A stretch of 64,000 nucleotides of DNA from Malikia spinosa (GCF_002980625.1 NZ_PVLR01000005.1:44281-108280), one strand, 5' to 3'; positions 1-8,896 are shown, counted from the stretch's first letter. The notes: generated by a model from the letters alone, not told the origin. Numbers and translations: made by a program.

Positions 1-2716
1 CCCGGCGCCCTACCTGGACGCCGCCACCCGCCAGGCGCTGTGCGAAGCCGCGTTGAAGCTGGGCCGCGCGGTCAACTACACCCACGCCGGCACGGTCGAA
101 TTCCTGATGGATGCCGACAGTGGCGCCTTCTACTTCATCGAGGTCAACCCGCGCATCCAGGTCGAGCACACCGTGACCGAGCAGGTCACCGGCATCGATC
201 TGGTCAAGGCTCAGATCGCCATCACCCAGGGCGCCGAGATCGGCGTGGCAGGCGCTATCGTGCCGGTCCAGCACGACATCCACCTGCGCGGCCATGCCTT
301 GCAGTGCCGCGTTACGACCGAGGACCCCGAGCAAGGCTTCGTGCCCGACCATGGGCAGCTCTCCACCTACCGCTCCACCGGCGGCTTTGGTGTGCGCCTG
401 GACAGCGGCACCGCCTACTCGGGCGCGGTCATCACCCCCTACTACGACAGCCTGCTGGTCAAGGTCACCACCTGGGGCACGAGCGCCGAGGACGCGATCG
501 CGCGCATGGACCGCTCGCTGCGCGAATTCCGCATCCGCGGTGTGGCGACCAATCTGGCCTTCCTGGAGAACCTGATCGACCACCCGCTGTTCAGGAGCGG
601 CGAGTGCACCACCCGCTTCATCGACCAGACGCCCGAGCTGCTCAAGGTCGCACCCCGGCGCGACCGCGCGACCAAGCTGCTCAAGTACCTGGGCGAGGTG
701 ACCGTCAACGGCCACCCCGAGATGAAGGGCCGCAGCCTGCCGAGCCTGCCGCTGCCCGTCGCCATCAAGCCGGCCTGCGACCTGACCCAGCCGCCACCGG
801 CGGGCACGCGAGAACTGCTCAAGACCTTGGGTCCAGCCACCTTCGCCCAGTGGATCAAGGCGCAGCAGCGCGTGCTGTTGACTGACACCACCATGCGCGA
901 CGCCCACCAGTCGCTGCTGGCGACCCGCATGCGCAGCCACGACATGCTGGAGATCGCGCCGCACTACGCGCGCCTGGCGCCCGGACTGTTCTCGCTCGAA
1001 TGCTGGGGTGGCGCCACCTTCGACGTGGCGATGCGCTTCCTGGGTGAAGACCCCTGGCAGCGCCTGGCGCAGATCCGTCAGGCCGTGCCCAATGTGCTGC
1101 TGCAGATGCTGCTGCGCGCGTCGAATGCGGTGGGCTACACCAACTACCCCGACAACGTGGTCAAGTTCTTCGTGCAGCAGGCAGCGAAAGGCGGCATCGA
1201 CGTCTTTCGCGTCTTCGACTCGCTCAATTCGGTCGACAACATGCGGGTGGCGATGGACGCGGTCAACGAGACCGGCGCGCTGTGCGAGGCCGCCATCTGC
1301 TACACCGGCGACCTGTTCGACCCGAGCCGCAGCAAGTACGACCTGGCCTATTACGTCCGAATGGCCAAGGCGCTGGAGAAGGCCGGCGCCCATGTGCTGG
1401 CGATCAAGGACATGGCCGGTATCTGCCGCCCGCGTGCTGCCAGCGCGCTGGTCAAGGCATTGAAGGAGGAAACCGGGCTGCCGATCCACTTCCACACCCA
1501 CGACACCAGCGGCCTGGCCGGTGCCAGCGTGCTGGCGGCCGTCGAGGCCGGCTGCGACATCGTCGATGGCGCCCTGGACGCCATGAGCGGCCTGACCTCG
1601 CAGCCCAACCTGGGCAGCCTCGTCGCGGCCCTGGAAGGCTCGGCGCGCGACACCCAGCTCGATCAAAGTGCCCTGCGCGGTCTGTCGCACTACTGGGAAG
1701 GGGTACGGCGCTACTACGCCCCGTTCGAGAGCGAGATCCGCTGCGGCACCTCGGACGTCTATCGCCACGAGATGCCCGGTGGCCAGTACACCAACCTGCG
1801 CGAACAGGCCCGCTCCATGGGGCTGGAGCCGCGCTGGCCCGAGGTGGCCGAGGCCTATGCCCAGGTCAACCGGCTGTTTGGCGACATCGTCAAGGTCACG
1901 CCGACTTCCAAGGTGGTGGGCGACATGGCGCTGTTCATGGTCGCCAACGACCTGAGCCCGGAGGATGTGCTCAATCCGGCCAAGGACATCGCCTTCCCCG
2001 AGTCGGTGGTGCAGCTGATGCGTGGCGAGCTCGGTTTCCCGGCGGACGGCTTCCCGGCCGCATTGCAGCAGAAGGTGCTGCGCGGCCAGGCCCCGCTGAC
2101 GGGCCGCCCGGGCGAGCAGCTGCCCGCCGTGGACCTGGAAGCCGCGCGCGAGCAGGCGCAAAAGCTCGTCGGCCACGCCGTCAACGATCAGCAGCTGGCC
2201 TCCTACCTGATGTACCCCAAGGTCTACCAGAGCTACAGCCGTCAGCGCTCTCAGTACGGCGATGTCAGCGTGATCCCGACCCCGGCCTATTTCTACGGCC
2301 TGCAGGACCACGAGGAGATCGCGGTCACGATTGACCAGGGCAAGACGCTGCACCTGCGCCTCGAGGGCCGCACGCCAGAGGACGATGCGGGTCAATGCCG
2401 GCTGTTCTTCGAGCTCAACGGCCAGCCGCGCATGACGCGGGTGGCGCTGCTGGGCGCGGCGGTCAGCGCCAAGGCGCTGCGCCAGGCCGAGGAGGGCAAC
2501 CCGGCCCAGGTGGCCTCGCCGATGCCGGGTACGGTGGCGCGGGTGGCGGTCAAGCCGGGCCAGCGTGTGCTCAAGGGCGATGTGCTGGCCAGCATCGAGG
2601 CGATGAAGATGGAGAGCCTGGTGCTGGCCGAGCGCGAGGCGACGGTCAAGGCGATCCATGTCAGGCATGGCGATGCGGTGCCGGCCAGGGCGCTGTTGAT
2701 GGAGCTGGGCGACTGA
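1..2716 (+). CDS. pyc: Pyruvate carboxylase, C-terminal part (5' end outside the window)
   Basis: Carboxylates pyruvate to oxaloacetate using ATP, bicarbonate and a protein-bound biotin; a cytoplasmic anaplerotic enzyme. The frame is open from base 2, so the gene begins upstream; 904 residues are visible, which suggests roughly a quarter of a full-length enzyme is missing. Visible residues 1-270 are the end of the biotin carboxylase domain (EVNPRIQVEHTVTE). The carboxyltransferase domain begins near residue 290 (TDTTMRDAHQS). The biotinyl domain is at the C terminus, with the biotinylated lysine of AMKM at about residue 869. All three domains on one chain separates it from acetyl- and propionyl-CoA carboxylases, and TTMRDAHQS also occurs in oxaloacetate decarboxylase alpha, which lacks the carboxylase part. 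It converges on the next gene with a 41-base gap and no clear terminator. Confidence 0.95.
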   Translation, partial: PAPYLDAATRQALCEAALKLGRAVNYTHAGTVEFLMDADSGAFYFIEVNPRIQVEHTVTEQVTGIDLVKAQIAITQGAEIGVAGAIVPVQHDIHLRGHALQCRVTTEDPEQGFVPDHGQLSTYRSTGGFGVRLDSGTAYSGAVITPYYDSLLVKVTTWGTSAEDAIARMDRSLREFRIRGVATNLAFLENLIDHPLFRSGECTTRFIDQTPELLKVAPRRDRATKLLKYLGEVTVNGHPEMKGRSLPSLPLPVAIKPACDLTQPPPAGTRELLKTLGPATFAQWIKAQQRVLLTDTTMRDAHQSLLATRMRSHDMLEIAPHYARLAPGLFSLECWGGATFDVAMRFLGEDPWQRLAQIRQAVPNVLLQMLLRASNAVGYTNYPDNVVKFFVQQAAKGGIDVFRVFDSLNSVDNMRVAMDAVNETGALCEAAICYTGDLFDPSRSKYDLAYYVRMAKALEKAGAHVLAIKDMAGICRPRAASALVKALKEETGLPIHFHTHDTSGLAGASVLAAVEAGCDIVDGALDAMSGLTSQPNLGSLVAALEGSARDTQLDQSALRGLSHYWEGVRRYYAPFESEIRCGTSDVYRHEMPGGQYTNLREQARSMGLEPRWPEVAEAYAQVNRLFGDIVKVTPTSKVVGDMALFMVANDLSPEDVLNPAKDIAFPESVVQLMRGELGFPADGFPAALQQKVLRGQAPLTGRPGEQLPAVDLEAAREQAQKLVGHAVNDQQLASYLMYPKVYQSYSRQRSQYGDVSVIPTPAYFYGLQDHEEIAVTIDQGKTLHLRLEGRTPEDDAGQCRLFFELNGQPRMTRVALLGAAVSAKALRQAEEGNPAQVASPMPGTVARVAVKPGQRVLKGDVLASIEAMKMESLVLAEREATVKAIHVRHGDAVPARALLMELGD

Positions 2717-2757
2717 AACTGCAAGGGCGATGGCGAGCCCAGCGCCAAGCAGCAGGC

Positions 2758-3711
2758 TCAGTCGCGCCAGAGCGTGCCGTCGGCCGCCAGCGTCTCGCCC
2801 TTGCGCGCGACGATCAGGCCGTAGGCCTCGGGTCGGCGGTGCAGGTCGAAGTTGAAGGTGCTGCGCTTGTAGACCGCGCAGAAGTCGAGGTCACAGCGCG
2901 CGATCGCCACCTCGTCGTCCTTGCTCAGGCAGCGCGTCACCACCTCGCCCGAGGGCGCGACGAGCAGGCTGCCGCCGATGCTGTCCACGCCTTCCTCCAG
3001 TCCGCCCTTGGCCACGCCCGCCACCCAGCAGCCGTTCTGGTAGGCGCCGGCCTGCAGCGAGAGCTGGTTGTGGAACAGCGAGAGGTCGTCGTGCTGCGGT
3101 GCGGGAGCGTTATGCACCGGCGTGTTGTAGCCGATCAGCACCATCTCGGCGCCCTGCAGCGCCATCACGCGGTAGGTTTCGGCCCAGCGCCGGTCGTTGC
3201 AGATCGCCATGCCGATCGTGCCGCCGAAGGCCTGGGTGACGCCGAAGCGCTGCCCCGGCGTGAAGTAGCGCTTCTCCAGGTGCTGGAAGCGGCGCCAGGG
3301 CTCGTGCTCGGCGTGGCCCGGCAGGTGCACCTTGCGGTACTTGCCGACGATGCGGCCGCCGCGGTCCACGAGGATGGAGCTGTTGTAGCGCACGCGCATC
3401 CCGCCCTCGTCGGCCAGTTCGGCATAGCCGAGGTAGAAACCGACCCCGAGCTGGCGCGAGAGCTCGAACAGTGGCTGCGTCGCCGTGTTCGGCATCTCGC
3501 GTTCGAAGAAGCTGTCGATTTCGGCATCGTCCTCGAGGTACCAGCGCGGGAAGAAGGTGGTCAGTGCCAGCTCAGGGTAGACGATCAGGTGGGCACCCAG
3601 CGCGTGCGCTTCGCGCATCATCTCGCAGAGCCTGGCGACGACGCGCTCGCGCGTGTCGCTGCGCTGCACCGGGCCCAGTTGGCCCAGCGCCACGTTCACG
3701 ATTCGGGACAT
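2758..3711 (-). CDS. N-carbamoyl-D-amino acid hydrolase-like nitrilase-family amidase
   Basis: Nitrilase-superfamily amidohydrolase of 317 residues. The catalytic triad is in place: Glu47 in YPELALTTFFPRW, Lys127 in GKYRKVHLPGH and Cys171 in ICNDRRW. The YPELALTTFFPRW stretch and the whole-length pattern (LGYAEL, QHLEKRYF, GYNTP, QAGSYQNG-like) match what I recall of D-carbamoylases, which split N-carbamoyl-D-amino acids to amino acid, CO2 and ammonia. It is predicted cytoplasmic, with no signal peptide. It is the last gene of a minus-strand unit with a carbamoylase-type M20 amidase and a diaminopropionate lyase, 30 bases after the M20 gene. No hydantoinase gene is nearby, so the true substrate may be another ureido compound. 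N-carbamoylputrescine amidase or beta-ureidopropionase are less likely alternatives. Confidence 0.85.
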   Translation of the reverse strand: MSRIVNVALGQLGPVQRSDTRERVVARLCEMMREAHALGAHLIVYPELALTTFFPRWYLEDDAEIDSFFEREMPNTATQPLFELSRQLGVGFYLGYAELADEGGMRVRYNSSILVDRGGRIVGKYRKVHLPGHAEHEPWRRFQHLEKRYFTPGQRFGVTQAFGGTIGMAICNDRRWAETYRVMALQGAEMVLIGYNTPVHNAPAPQHDDLSLFHNQLSLQAGAYQNGCWVAGVAKGGLEEGVDSIGGSLLVAPSGEVVTRCLSKDDEVAIARCDLDFCAVYKRSTFNFDLHRRPEAYGLIVARKGETLAADGTLWRD

Positions 3712-3741
3712 GCAATCTCTCCTGTCGGTTCGGATAAGGGT

Positions 3742-4980
3742 TCAGCCGGCCCGGTTGGCCAGCCGCGTGATGACCTGCAGCAGCACCTGGGCGCCCTGCA
3801 CGAGGTGATGGGCTTCGGTGTGCTCGCCTGGGTTGTGGCTCAAGCCGTCCACGCTGGGCACGAAGATCATCGCGCTGGGGCAGACTCGGGCCAGCATCTG
3901 CGCGTCATGTCCGGCCCCGCTGGGCAGGCGTAGCGTGCTCAGGCCCAGCTCCTGGGCCTCCTGCGCGACCAGCTCTACCAGCGCCGGATCGAAGGCCACC
4001 GGATCGAAGCGCGCCAGGCGCCGGTGACCCAGGACTACACCGTGTTCAGCCGCGCAGCGTGTGGCGAAGCCCAGCATCTCGGCCTCGGCGCGGGCCAGCG
4101 CCGCGCCGTCGGTGTTGCGCAGGTCTACCGTCATCACGGCGCGCTGCGCGATCACGTTGACGAGGTTGGGCCGCAGTTCGACCGCGCCCACGGTGGCGAG
4201 CTGGCGACCGCCGTAGCGCAGCGCCAGCTCGTGGGCGAAGGCAGTGATTCGCGCTGCCACCAGGCCGGCGTCACGGCGCAGCGCCATCGGCGTGGTGCCC
4301 GCGTGGTTGGAGCAGCCCTCTAGCGTGAACTCCAGCCAGCAGATGCCCTGGACGCCTTCGACCACGCCGATGTCCACGCCCTGCTGGTGCAGCACCGGCC
4401 CCTGTTCTATGTGCAGCTCGATGAAGCTGTCGACCTGCGGTGCGCCCACCGGCGCCTGGCCCGCGTAGCCGATGCGCTGCAGCTCCTCGCCCACCGTCGC
4501 GCCATCGATGCCGCGCGTGGCCAGTGCCTCGGCCAGTGGCAGGCCGCCGACCGCCACCAGGCTGCCCAGCATGTCGGGCTGGAAGCGCGCCCCTTCCTCG
4601 TTGGTGAAGAAGGCCACCTCGATCGGGCGGTGCGTGCGCAGGCCGGCCTCACGCAGCGTGGCCACGACCTCGAGTCCTGCCAGCACGCCGTAGTTGCCGT
4701 CATACAGACCGCCGGTGCGCACGGTGTCGATGTGCGAGCCGGTCAGCACGGGCGCGCGCTGCTCCGTACCCGCGTAGCTGGCGAATACGTTGCCAATCGC
4801 ATCCACGCGTACCGTCATGTCGAGCGCGCGCATGCGGTCCACGGTCCAGTCGCGCGCGGCCCGGTCCGCGTCGCTCAAGGCCAGGCGGTTGGTACCGCCG
4901 CCGGGCAGGGCGCCAAAGCGGCCGAGTGCCTCCAGGCTTTCGAGCAGGCGCCCGGCATTGATGCGGGGGGCGCCGTTCAT
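3742..4980 (-). CDS. M20-family carbamoylase/allantoate amidohydrolase-like metallohydrolase
   Basis: Binuclear-metal amidohydrolase of the hydantoinase/carbamoylase group (N-carbamoyl-L-amino acid hydrolase, beta-ureidopropionase, allantoate amidohydrolase), 412 residues, a usual length. Metal-ligand motifs visible: His83 (GSHIDTV), Asp94 (YDGNYG), Glu128-Glu129 (FFTNEEG), His189 (ELHIEQGP) and a C-terminal GAGHDAQ. Products would be an amino acid plus CO2 and ammonia, or a ureido-acid if it acts on allantoate. Its start codon overlaps the stop of the diaminopropionate lyase gene, so the two are translationally coupled. Exact substrate cannot be read from sequence; the neighbours point to a carbamoylated amino acid rather than allantoate, since no allantoinase or ureidoglycolate genes are present. 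Confidence 0.85.
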   Translation of the reverse strand: MNGAPRINAGRLLESLEALGRFGALPGGGTNRLALSDADRAARDWTVDRMRALDMTVRVDAIGNVFASYAGTEQRAPVLTGSHIDTVRTGGLYDGNYGVLAGLEVVATLREAGLRTHRPIEVAFFTNEEGARFQPDMLGSLVAVGGLPLAEALATRGIDGATVGEELQRIGYAGQAPVGAPQVDSFIELHIEQGPVLHQQGVDIGVVEGVQGICWLEFTLEGCSNHAGTTPMALRRDAGLVAARITAFAHELALRYGGRQLATVGAVELRPNLVNVIAQRAVMTVDLRNTDGAALARAEAEMLGFATRCAAEHGVVLGHRRLARFDPVAFDPALVELVAQEAQELGLSTLRLPSGAGHDAQMLARVCPSAMIFVPSVDGLSHNPGEHTEAHHLVQGAQVLLQVITRLANRAG

Positions 4981-6215
4981 GCCGCGCTCCGGTTGGCCAC
5001 GGCCTGCGCGGTTTCGCCGACCAGCTCGGCGTAGAGCGCCGGATCGGTCGCTGCCTCGCTGCCAAAGAAGAGCAGGCAGCTGTCCGCGTCCAGCCCGAGC
5101 GCGCGACTGGCCTCGTCGTCCTGACGCGCAGCGATCGCCGCGGCCAGCCCGGCCACTGCCGATTCGCCGGCCACGATGGTCGGGTCGTCACCGAGCGGGT
5201 GGGCCAGCAGGCGCATGCCGGCGACGGCCGCCGCGTCGTCCACGGTGCAGAAGGCGTTGGCGCCCCTTTCGAGGATCTGCCAGGCCAGCAGCGAGACCTC
5301 GCCGCAGGCCAGGCCCGCCATCAGCGTATCGAGCTCGCCCGTCACGGCCGTGAGCCGGCCCTGGCGCGCGCTGCGCAGCAGGCAGTCGGCCCGGTCCGGC
5401 TCGACCACCACGAACACCGGGCGACGCGCGGGATCGCGCTCCCAGAAGTAGGCGCAGACGGCGGCCGCGAGGCCGCCCACGCCGGCCTGCACGAACACAT
5501 GGGTGGGCCAGCGGCCGAGCTGTTGCACCGCCTCGTGCACCATGAGCTGGTAGCCCTGCATCACGTCGCGCGGCACGTCCATGTAGCCGGGATAGGAGGT
5601 GTCGGAAATCACGAAGCGGCCGTGCGTGCGCGCGTCGGCATCGGCCTGGCGCACGGCGTCGTCGTAGTTGCCCGCCGTCCGCACCACGGTGGCGCCGTAC
5701 TGCTCGATTGCGCGCTGGCGTCCTTCGCTCACGGTGGCATGGACGTAGATCACGCAGGCGCAGCCGAACATCCTGGCGCCCCAGGCGACGGAGCGGCCAT
5801 GATTGCCGTCGGTGGCGCAGCTCACGGTGAGCGCCGCGCATTCGGCACGCATGGCGTCGCTCAGCAGGTCGGCGGGGCGCAGCGCCCGGCCGATCTCGCG
5901 GCACAACAGGCGTGCGACGGCGTAGGCGCCGCCCAGCGCCTTGAAGCTGCTCAGTCCGAAGCGCGAGCCCTCGTCCTTGTAGTGCACCGAGGCCACGCCG
6001 ATCGCGGCAGCCAGCGCGGGCAGGCCGCGCAGCGGGGTGGGCTGGTAGCCAGGCCAGGCCGTGAGTTCCGCCTCGGCCTGGGCCAGGGCCGGGGCGCCGA
6101 GCACGGCGCTGCGGGCGGCGCCATAGGACTCGCTGCGTTCGAAGGCGGGGTTGGGGAACAGGTCCAGGGTCAGGGAAGGCAATATGGGCATGGGAAAGGT
6201 CCGGAAATGGTTCAT
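4977..6215 (-). CDS. dpaL: Diaminopropionate ammonia-lyase (PLP enzyme)
   Basis: Fold-type II PLP enzyme that converts 2,3-diaminopropionate to pyruvate and two ammonia. Length 412 residues, close to the family. Lys92 in SSFKALGGAYAV is the expected Schiff-base lysine; the DGNHGRSVAWGA block and the glycine-rich GVGGLAAAV phosphate loop are present. The YKDEGSRFGL lead-in to the lysine is the feature that separates this family from threonine dehydratases. The start ATG overlaps the stop of the rpiR gene by four bases and the end overlaps the next gene, so all are one transcript. A later start at the ATG near 6191 is possible because the upstream ribosome site is weak. Threonine/serine dehydratase activity is the main alternative. 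Confidence 0.85.
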   Translation of the reverse strand: MNHFRTFPMPILPSLTLDLFPNPAFERSESYGAARSAVLGAPALAQAEAELTAWPGYQPTPLRGLPALAAAIGVASVHYKDEGSRFGLSSFKALGGAYAVARLLCREIGRALRPADLLSDAMRAECAALTVSCATDGNHGRSVAWGARMFGCACVIYVHATVSEGRQRAIEQYGATVVRTAGNYDDAVRQADADARTHGRFVISDTSYPGYMDVPRDVMQGYQLMVHEAVQQLGRWPTHVFVQAGVGGLAAAVCAYFWERDPARRPVFVVVEPDRADCLLRSARQGRLTAVTGELDTLMAGLACGEVSLLAWQILERGANAFCTVDDAAAVAGMRLLAHPLGDDPTIVAGESAVAGLAAAIAARQDDEASRALGLDADSCLLFFGSEAATDPALYAELVGETAQAVANRSAA

Positions 6216-7078
6216 GCGAGGGATTCGAGGTCACCGAGCGCTGCATGCAGCTGCTCGATGCGCGCCAGCCTGGCTTGCGCCCGGCTGTGGCTCTGGGTCG
6301 CCACGGCGGTGGCCAGGTAGTTCACGAGGCTGATCGCGCAGACATAGGAGTCGAACAGGCCCTCCTCGGCGGCGGCGGTGCAGCGCAGCACCACATCAGC
6401 CTGGCCAGCCAGCACCGACACCGGAGCGTCGCTGAGCAGCAGCACGCGCACGCCGGCGCCACGAGCTGCCTCCAGCATGACGGGCAGTCGGGTGCTGCGG
6501 CGGCGCAAGTCCACGGCCAGCAGCAGATCCTTGTCGCCCAGGCCTGCCAGCTGCTCGGCCTCGCGGCCCGCGGCCTCGTTGAGCAGCTGCACCTCGGGAC
6601 GCACCTGGGACAGCAGTGCCTGCGCGTAGAACGCGGTCACGTGGCTGTGGCGGTAGCCCAGCACGCCCACCCGGCGCGCCCGCACCAGCAGCGGTATGGC
6701 TGCCTCCAGCGTCTGCTGGCTCATGTCGCTGGCCCAGGCCTCCAGGCGCCGGGCGTCGTTGCGTGCGTGGGCCTGCAGCTGCGCGAGCGCCGTGTCGCTG
6801 CGCTGCACCTGAGCCATGCGCGCCAGCGGCGAGGTCTGCGCCTGCTGCTCCCGCACCTGCTGGCGGAACTCTTCGAAGCCGGCATAGCCCAGGCGGCGGA
6901 AGAAGCGCGCTGCGCTGGACTTGGAGGTGCCGGCCATGGCGGCGAGCTCGGTTGCCGAATAGCCCAGCAGCGCCTGCTGGCGCGTCAGCACCACGTCGGC
7001 GAGCCGGCGCTCGGCGGCCGAGAGCTGCTCATGGACCTGCCGGATGCGTTGTTCCAGCGGAAGCGGTGGGGATCTCAT
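6212..7078 (-). CDS. RpiR/MurR-family transcriptional regulator (HTH + SIS)
   Basis: DNA-binding regulator of 288 residues. Residues about 10-80 form the RpiR helix-turn-helix (YSATELAAMAGTSKSSAARFF). Residues about 125-260 are a SIS domain, which in this family binds a phosphosugar or other small effector. The start at 7078 was chosen because a strong ribosome site (AGGAAGGAG) lies just before it; a longer frame to 7327 would run through the intergenic promoter region. It leads the minus-strand catabolic genes and faces the ABC transporter genes, with a large dyad at 7142-7189 between them, so it probably controls both directions. Whether it represses or activates is unknown. Similar RpiR proteins often sit beside amino-acid or amide catabolic genes. 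Confidence 0.85.
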   Translation of the reverse strand: MRSPPLPLEQRIRQVHEQLSAAERRLADVVLTRQQALLGYSATELAAMAGTSKSSAARFFRRLGYAGFEEFRQQVREQQAQTSPLARMAQVQRSDTALAQLQAHARNDARRLEAWASDMSQQTLEAAIPLLVRARRVGVLGYRHSHVTAFYAQALLSQVRPEVQLLNEAAGREAEQLAGLGDKDLLLAVDLRRRSTRLPVMLEAARGAGVRVLLLSDAPVSVLAGQADVVLRCTAAAEEGLFDSYVCAISLVNYLATAVATQSHSRAQARLARIEQLHAALGDLESLA

Positions 7079-7141
7079 GCCTGTGCTCCTTCCTTGTGCA
7101 TGGCCCCCACTTTGGGGCGGCCCTGCACGATATTGAAACCT

Positions 7142-7189
7142 TTGTTCCATGCTCATGAAACTGCGAAACCGGAATTTCATGTGGAACAA
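7142..7189. promoter_or_regulatory. Nested dyad, likely RpiR operator
   Basis: Between the divergent rpiR and transporter genes there are nested inverted repeats: TTGTTCCA (7142-7149) with TGGAACAA (7182-7189), and inside them CATGAAA (7154-7160) with TTTCATG (7175-7181). GAAAC also recurs at 7135-7139, 7157-7161 and 7165-7169. The position in the shared control region fits a binding site for the adjacent regulator. Which protein binds is inferred. Confidence 0.55.
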
Positions 7190-7299
7190 GCTTTTCAAGC
7201 AAGACGGATGCCTGGAACAGTGGTGCCATGACGCCACAGAGGAGAAAGCGGCGGCCTCCCGCTCGCGGCGAGGGCCTCCTGCCCGCACGGCGCACAGGC

Positions 7300-7315
7300 T
7301 GGCACGCATCGTGCT
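7300..7315 (+). promoter_or_regulatory. Sigma-54-like -24/-12 promoter for the amino-acid transporter
   Basis: TGGCACG-CATC-GTGCT has a complete -24 box and correct GG to GC spacing; only one base of the -12 box (G for T) departs from TTGCW. Transcription would start near 7326, giving a leader of about 33 bases that holds the GAAGG ribosome site of the gene at 7359. This fits nitrogen-controlled uptake. Confidence 0.55.
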
Positions 7316-7358
7316 GAACCATGGCACCCCAACCCTCTTTCAACGAAGGTCCAACGCC

Positions 7359-8153
7359 ATGAAATTCAAGCTCTCTGCCCTGGTCTACGGCGTGCTCGCC
7401 GGTCTCTCGCTGGTCACGTCGGCTGCGGTGCACGCGGACGATTCGCTCAGCAACGTGCTGGCCAAGAAGTCGATTGCACTGGGCATTCCCACCGATTACC
7501 CGCCCTATGGCTTCATGGGACCGGACTTCAAGCCGCAGGGCGTGGATGTGGCGACGGCGCAGCTGATTGCCGACAAGCTCGGCGTCAAGGCCGAGCTGGT
7601 GCCGGTCAGCACGCCCAACCGCATTCCCTACCTGCAGTCGAGGAAGATCGACCTCATCGTCTCGGCCCTGGGCAAGAACGAGGAGCGCCAGAAGGTGATC
7701 GACTTCACCGTCGCCTATGCGCCGTTCTACCAGGCGGTGTTCGGCCCCAAGTCGATCAGCGTGAAGAGCTTTGATGACCTGGGTGGCAAGACCCTGGCCG
7801 TGACGCGCGGCACCATCCAGGATGACGAGCTGCAGAAGGTGGCACCCGCCACGCTGAAGATCCAGCGCTTCGAGGACGACAACGCCACCATCGCGGCCTT
7901 CGTTTCGCAGCAGACCCAGTTCGTGGCCGTGGGCGCGGCGGTGGCCGCTGTCGCGGTGCAGAAGAACCCCAAGCTGCAGGCCGAGTACAAGCTGCTGATC
8001 AAGGATTCGCCCAACTTCATCGGCGTGCGCAAGGGCGAGACCGCCTTGCTGAACAAGGTCAACGAGATTCTGCGCCAGGCCAAGACCGACGGCACGCTCG
8101 AAGGTTACGCCCAGCGCTGGCTGGGCCGCGGCCTGGGCAAGCTGCCTGACTGA
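7359..8153 (+). CDS. Polar amino-acid ABC transporter, periplasmic binding protein
   Basis: Family-3 solute-binding protein of 264 residues. A signal peptide spans about residues 1-25 (AVHADD cleavage region). The mature part begins with the family pattern IALGIPTDYPPYGF and contains GVDVATAQLIADKLG, and the C terminus has the usual LRQAKTDGTLEGYAQRW. It captures an amino acid or related polar compound in the periplasm and delivers it to the two permeases and ATPase that follow. The start was chosen for its signal peptide and the GAAGG ribosome site; an in-frame ATG at 7149 lies inside the dyad and is unlikely. The substrate is unknown, but the divergent neighbours suggest a carbamoyl- or diamino-acid. 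Confidence 0.88.
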   Translation: MKFKLSALVYGVLAGLSLVTSAAVHADDSLSNVLAKKSIALGIPTDYPPYGFMGPDFKPQGVDVATAQLIADKLGVKAELVPVSTPNRIPYLQSRKIDLIVSALGKNEERQKVIDFTVAYAPFYQAVFGPKSISVKSFDDLGGKTLAVTRGTIQDDELQKVAPATLKIQRFEDDNATIAAFVSQQTQFVAVGAAVAAVAVQKNPKLQAEYKLLIKDSPNFIGVRKGETALLNKVNEILRQAKTDGTLEGYAQRWLGRGLGKLPD

Positions 8154-8164
8154 AGCGCGCAACG

Positions 8165-8184
8165 GGGCGGCGGCGGTGCCGCCC
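8165..8184 (+). other. Intercistronic hairpin after the binding-protein gene
   Basis: GGGCGGC and GCCGCCC form a seven-pair stem with a six-base loop, with no U-run. Such hairpins behind a binding-protein gene often protect its mRNA 3' end or partly stop transcription, so that binding protein exceeds permease. The role here is inferred. Confidence 0.5.
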
Positions 8185-8221
8185 ATTGCGTCAATCGACC
8201 TTCACATTCGACGGGCTTTGC

Positions 8222-8881
8222 ATGATGGATCTGGATTTCGCTGCGGTGCTCGGGCTCTGGCCCATGCTCCTCAAGGGTCTGCTGTTGACGGTGGCGCTGA
8301 GCGCCGTGGCGTTGCCGCTGGGCCTGGTGGCGGGGATTGCCGCCGCCTGGGTCCGGCTGCATGGCCATCCGGCCTTGCGTGTCGTTGTCGCGGCCTATGT
8401 CGAGCTGTTCCGGAACACGCCCTTCATCATCCAGCTGTTCTTCCTGTTTTTTGGCCTGCCTTCGCTCGGCGTGCGGCTGTCACCGGCCCTGGCCAGCGTG
8501 ATCGCGATGGTGCTGAACCTGGGCGCCTACGCCGGCGAGATGGTGCGCGCCGGGGTCGACGCCACGCCGCGCGGCCAGATCGAGGCCGCGCAAAGCCTGG
8601 CGCTGAACCGCTGGCAGATCTTCACCCGTGTCGTGCTGCCGCCGGCGCTGCGCCGCGTCTGGCCGGCGCTCGTGGGGCAGATGATCCTGGTCATGCTGGG
8701 CTCGGCCGTCTGCGGCCAGATCTCGACCGAGGAGGTCTCCTACGCGGCCAACCTGATCTCGAGCCGCACCTTCCGCAGTTTCGAGTCCTACATCGTCGTC
8801 ACGCTGATCTACCTGGGCCTGGCGGTGCTGATGCGCCAGTTGCTGAACTGGATCGGTCCGCGTCTGATTTTCGGTCGCTGA
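8222..8881 (+). CDS. Amino-acid ABC transporter permease (HisM/GlnP type), subunit 1
   Basis: Inner-membrane permease of 219 residues with about five hydrophobic helices. The permease EAA-type loop is present (GAYAGEMVRAGVDATPRGQIEAAQSL, near residues 100-125), which couples to the ATPase. NTPFIIQLFF is typical of the HisMQ family. I chose the ATG at 8222 (MMDLDF); an in-frame TTG at 8186 would add 12 residues that do not look membrane-like. Ribosome-site support is weak for either. It is followed 15 bases later by the second permease, so the importer would be a heterodimeric channel. Confidence 0.88.
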   Translation: MMDLDFAAVLGLWPMLLKGLLLTVALSAVALPLGLVAGIAAAWVRLHGHPALRVVVAAYVELFRNTPFIIQLFFLFFGLPSLGVRLSPALASVIAMVLNLGAYAGEMVRAGVDATPRGQIEAAQSLALNRWQIFTRVVLPPALRRVWPALVGQMILVMLGSAVCGQISTEEVSYAANLISSRTFRSFESYIVVTLIYLGLAVLMRQLLNWIGPRLIFGR

Positions 8882-8896
8882 ACCGGGAGCTTCGTC

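Noticed and set aside
8186..8221. TTG start for the first amino-acid permease
   Set aside because: It would add 12 polar residues in front of the first membrane helix and overlaps the hairpin edge; ATG 8222 is simpler.
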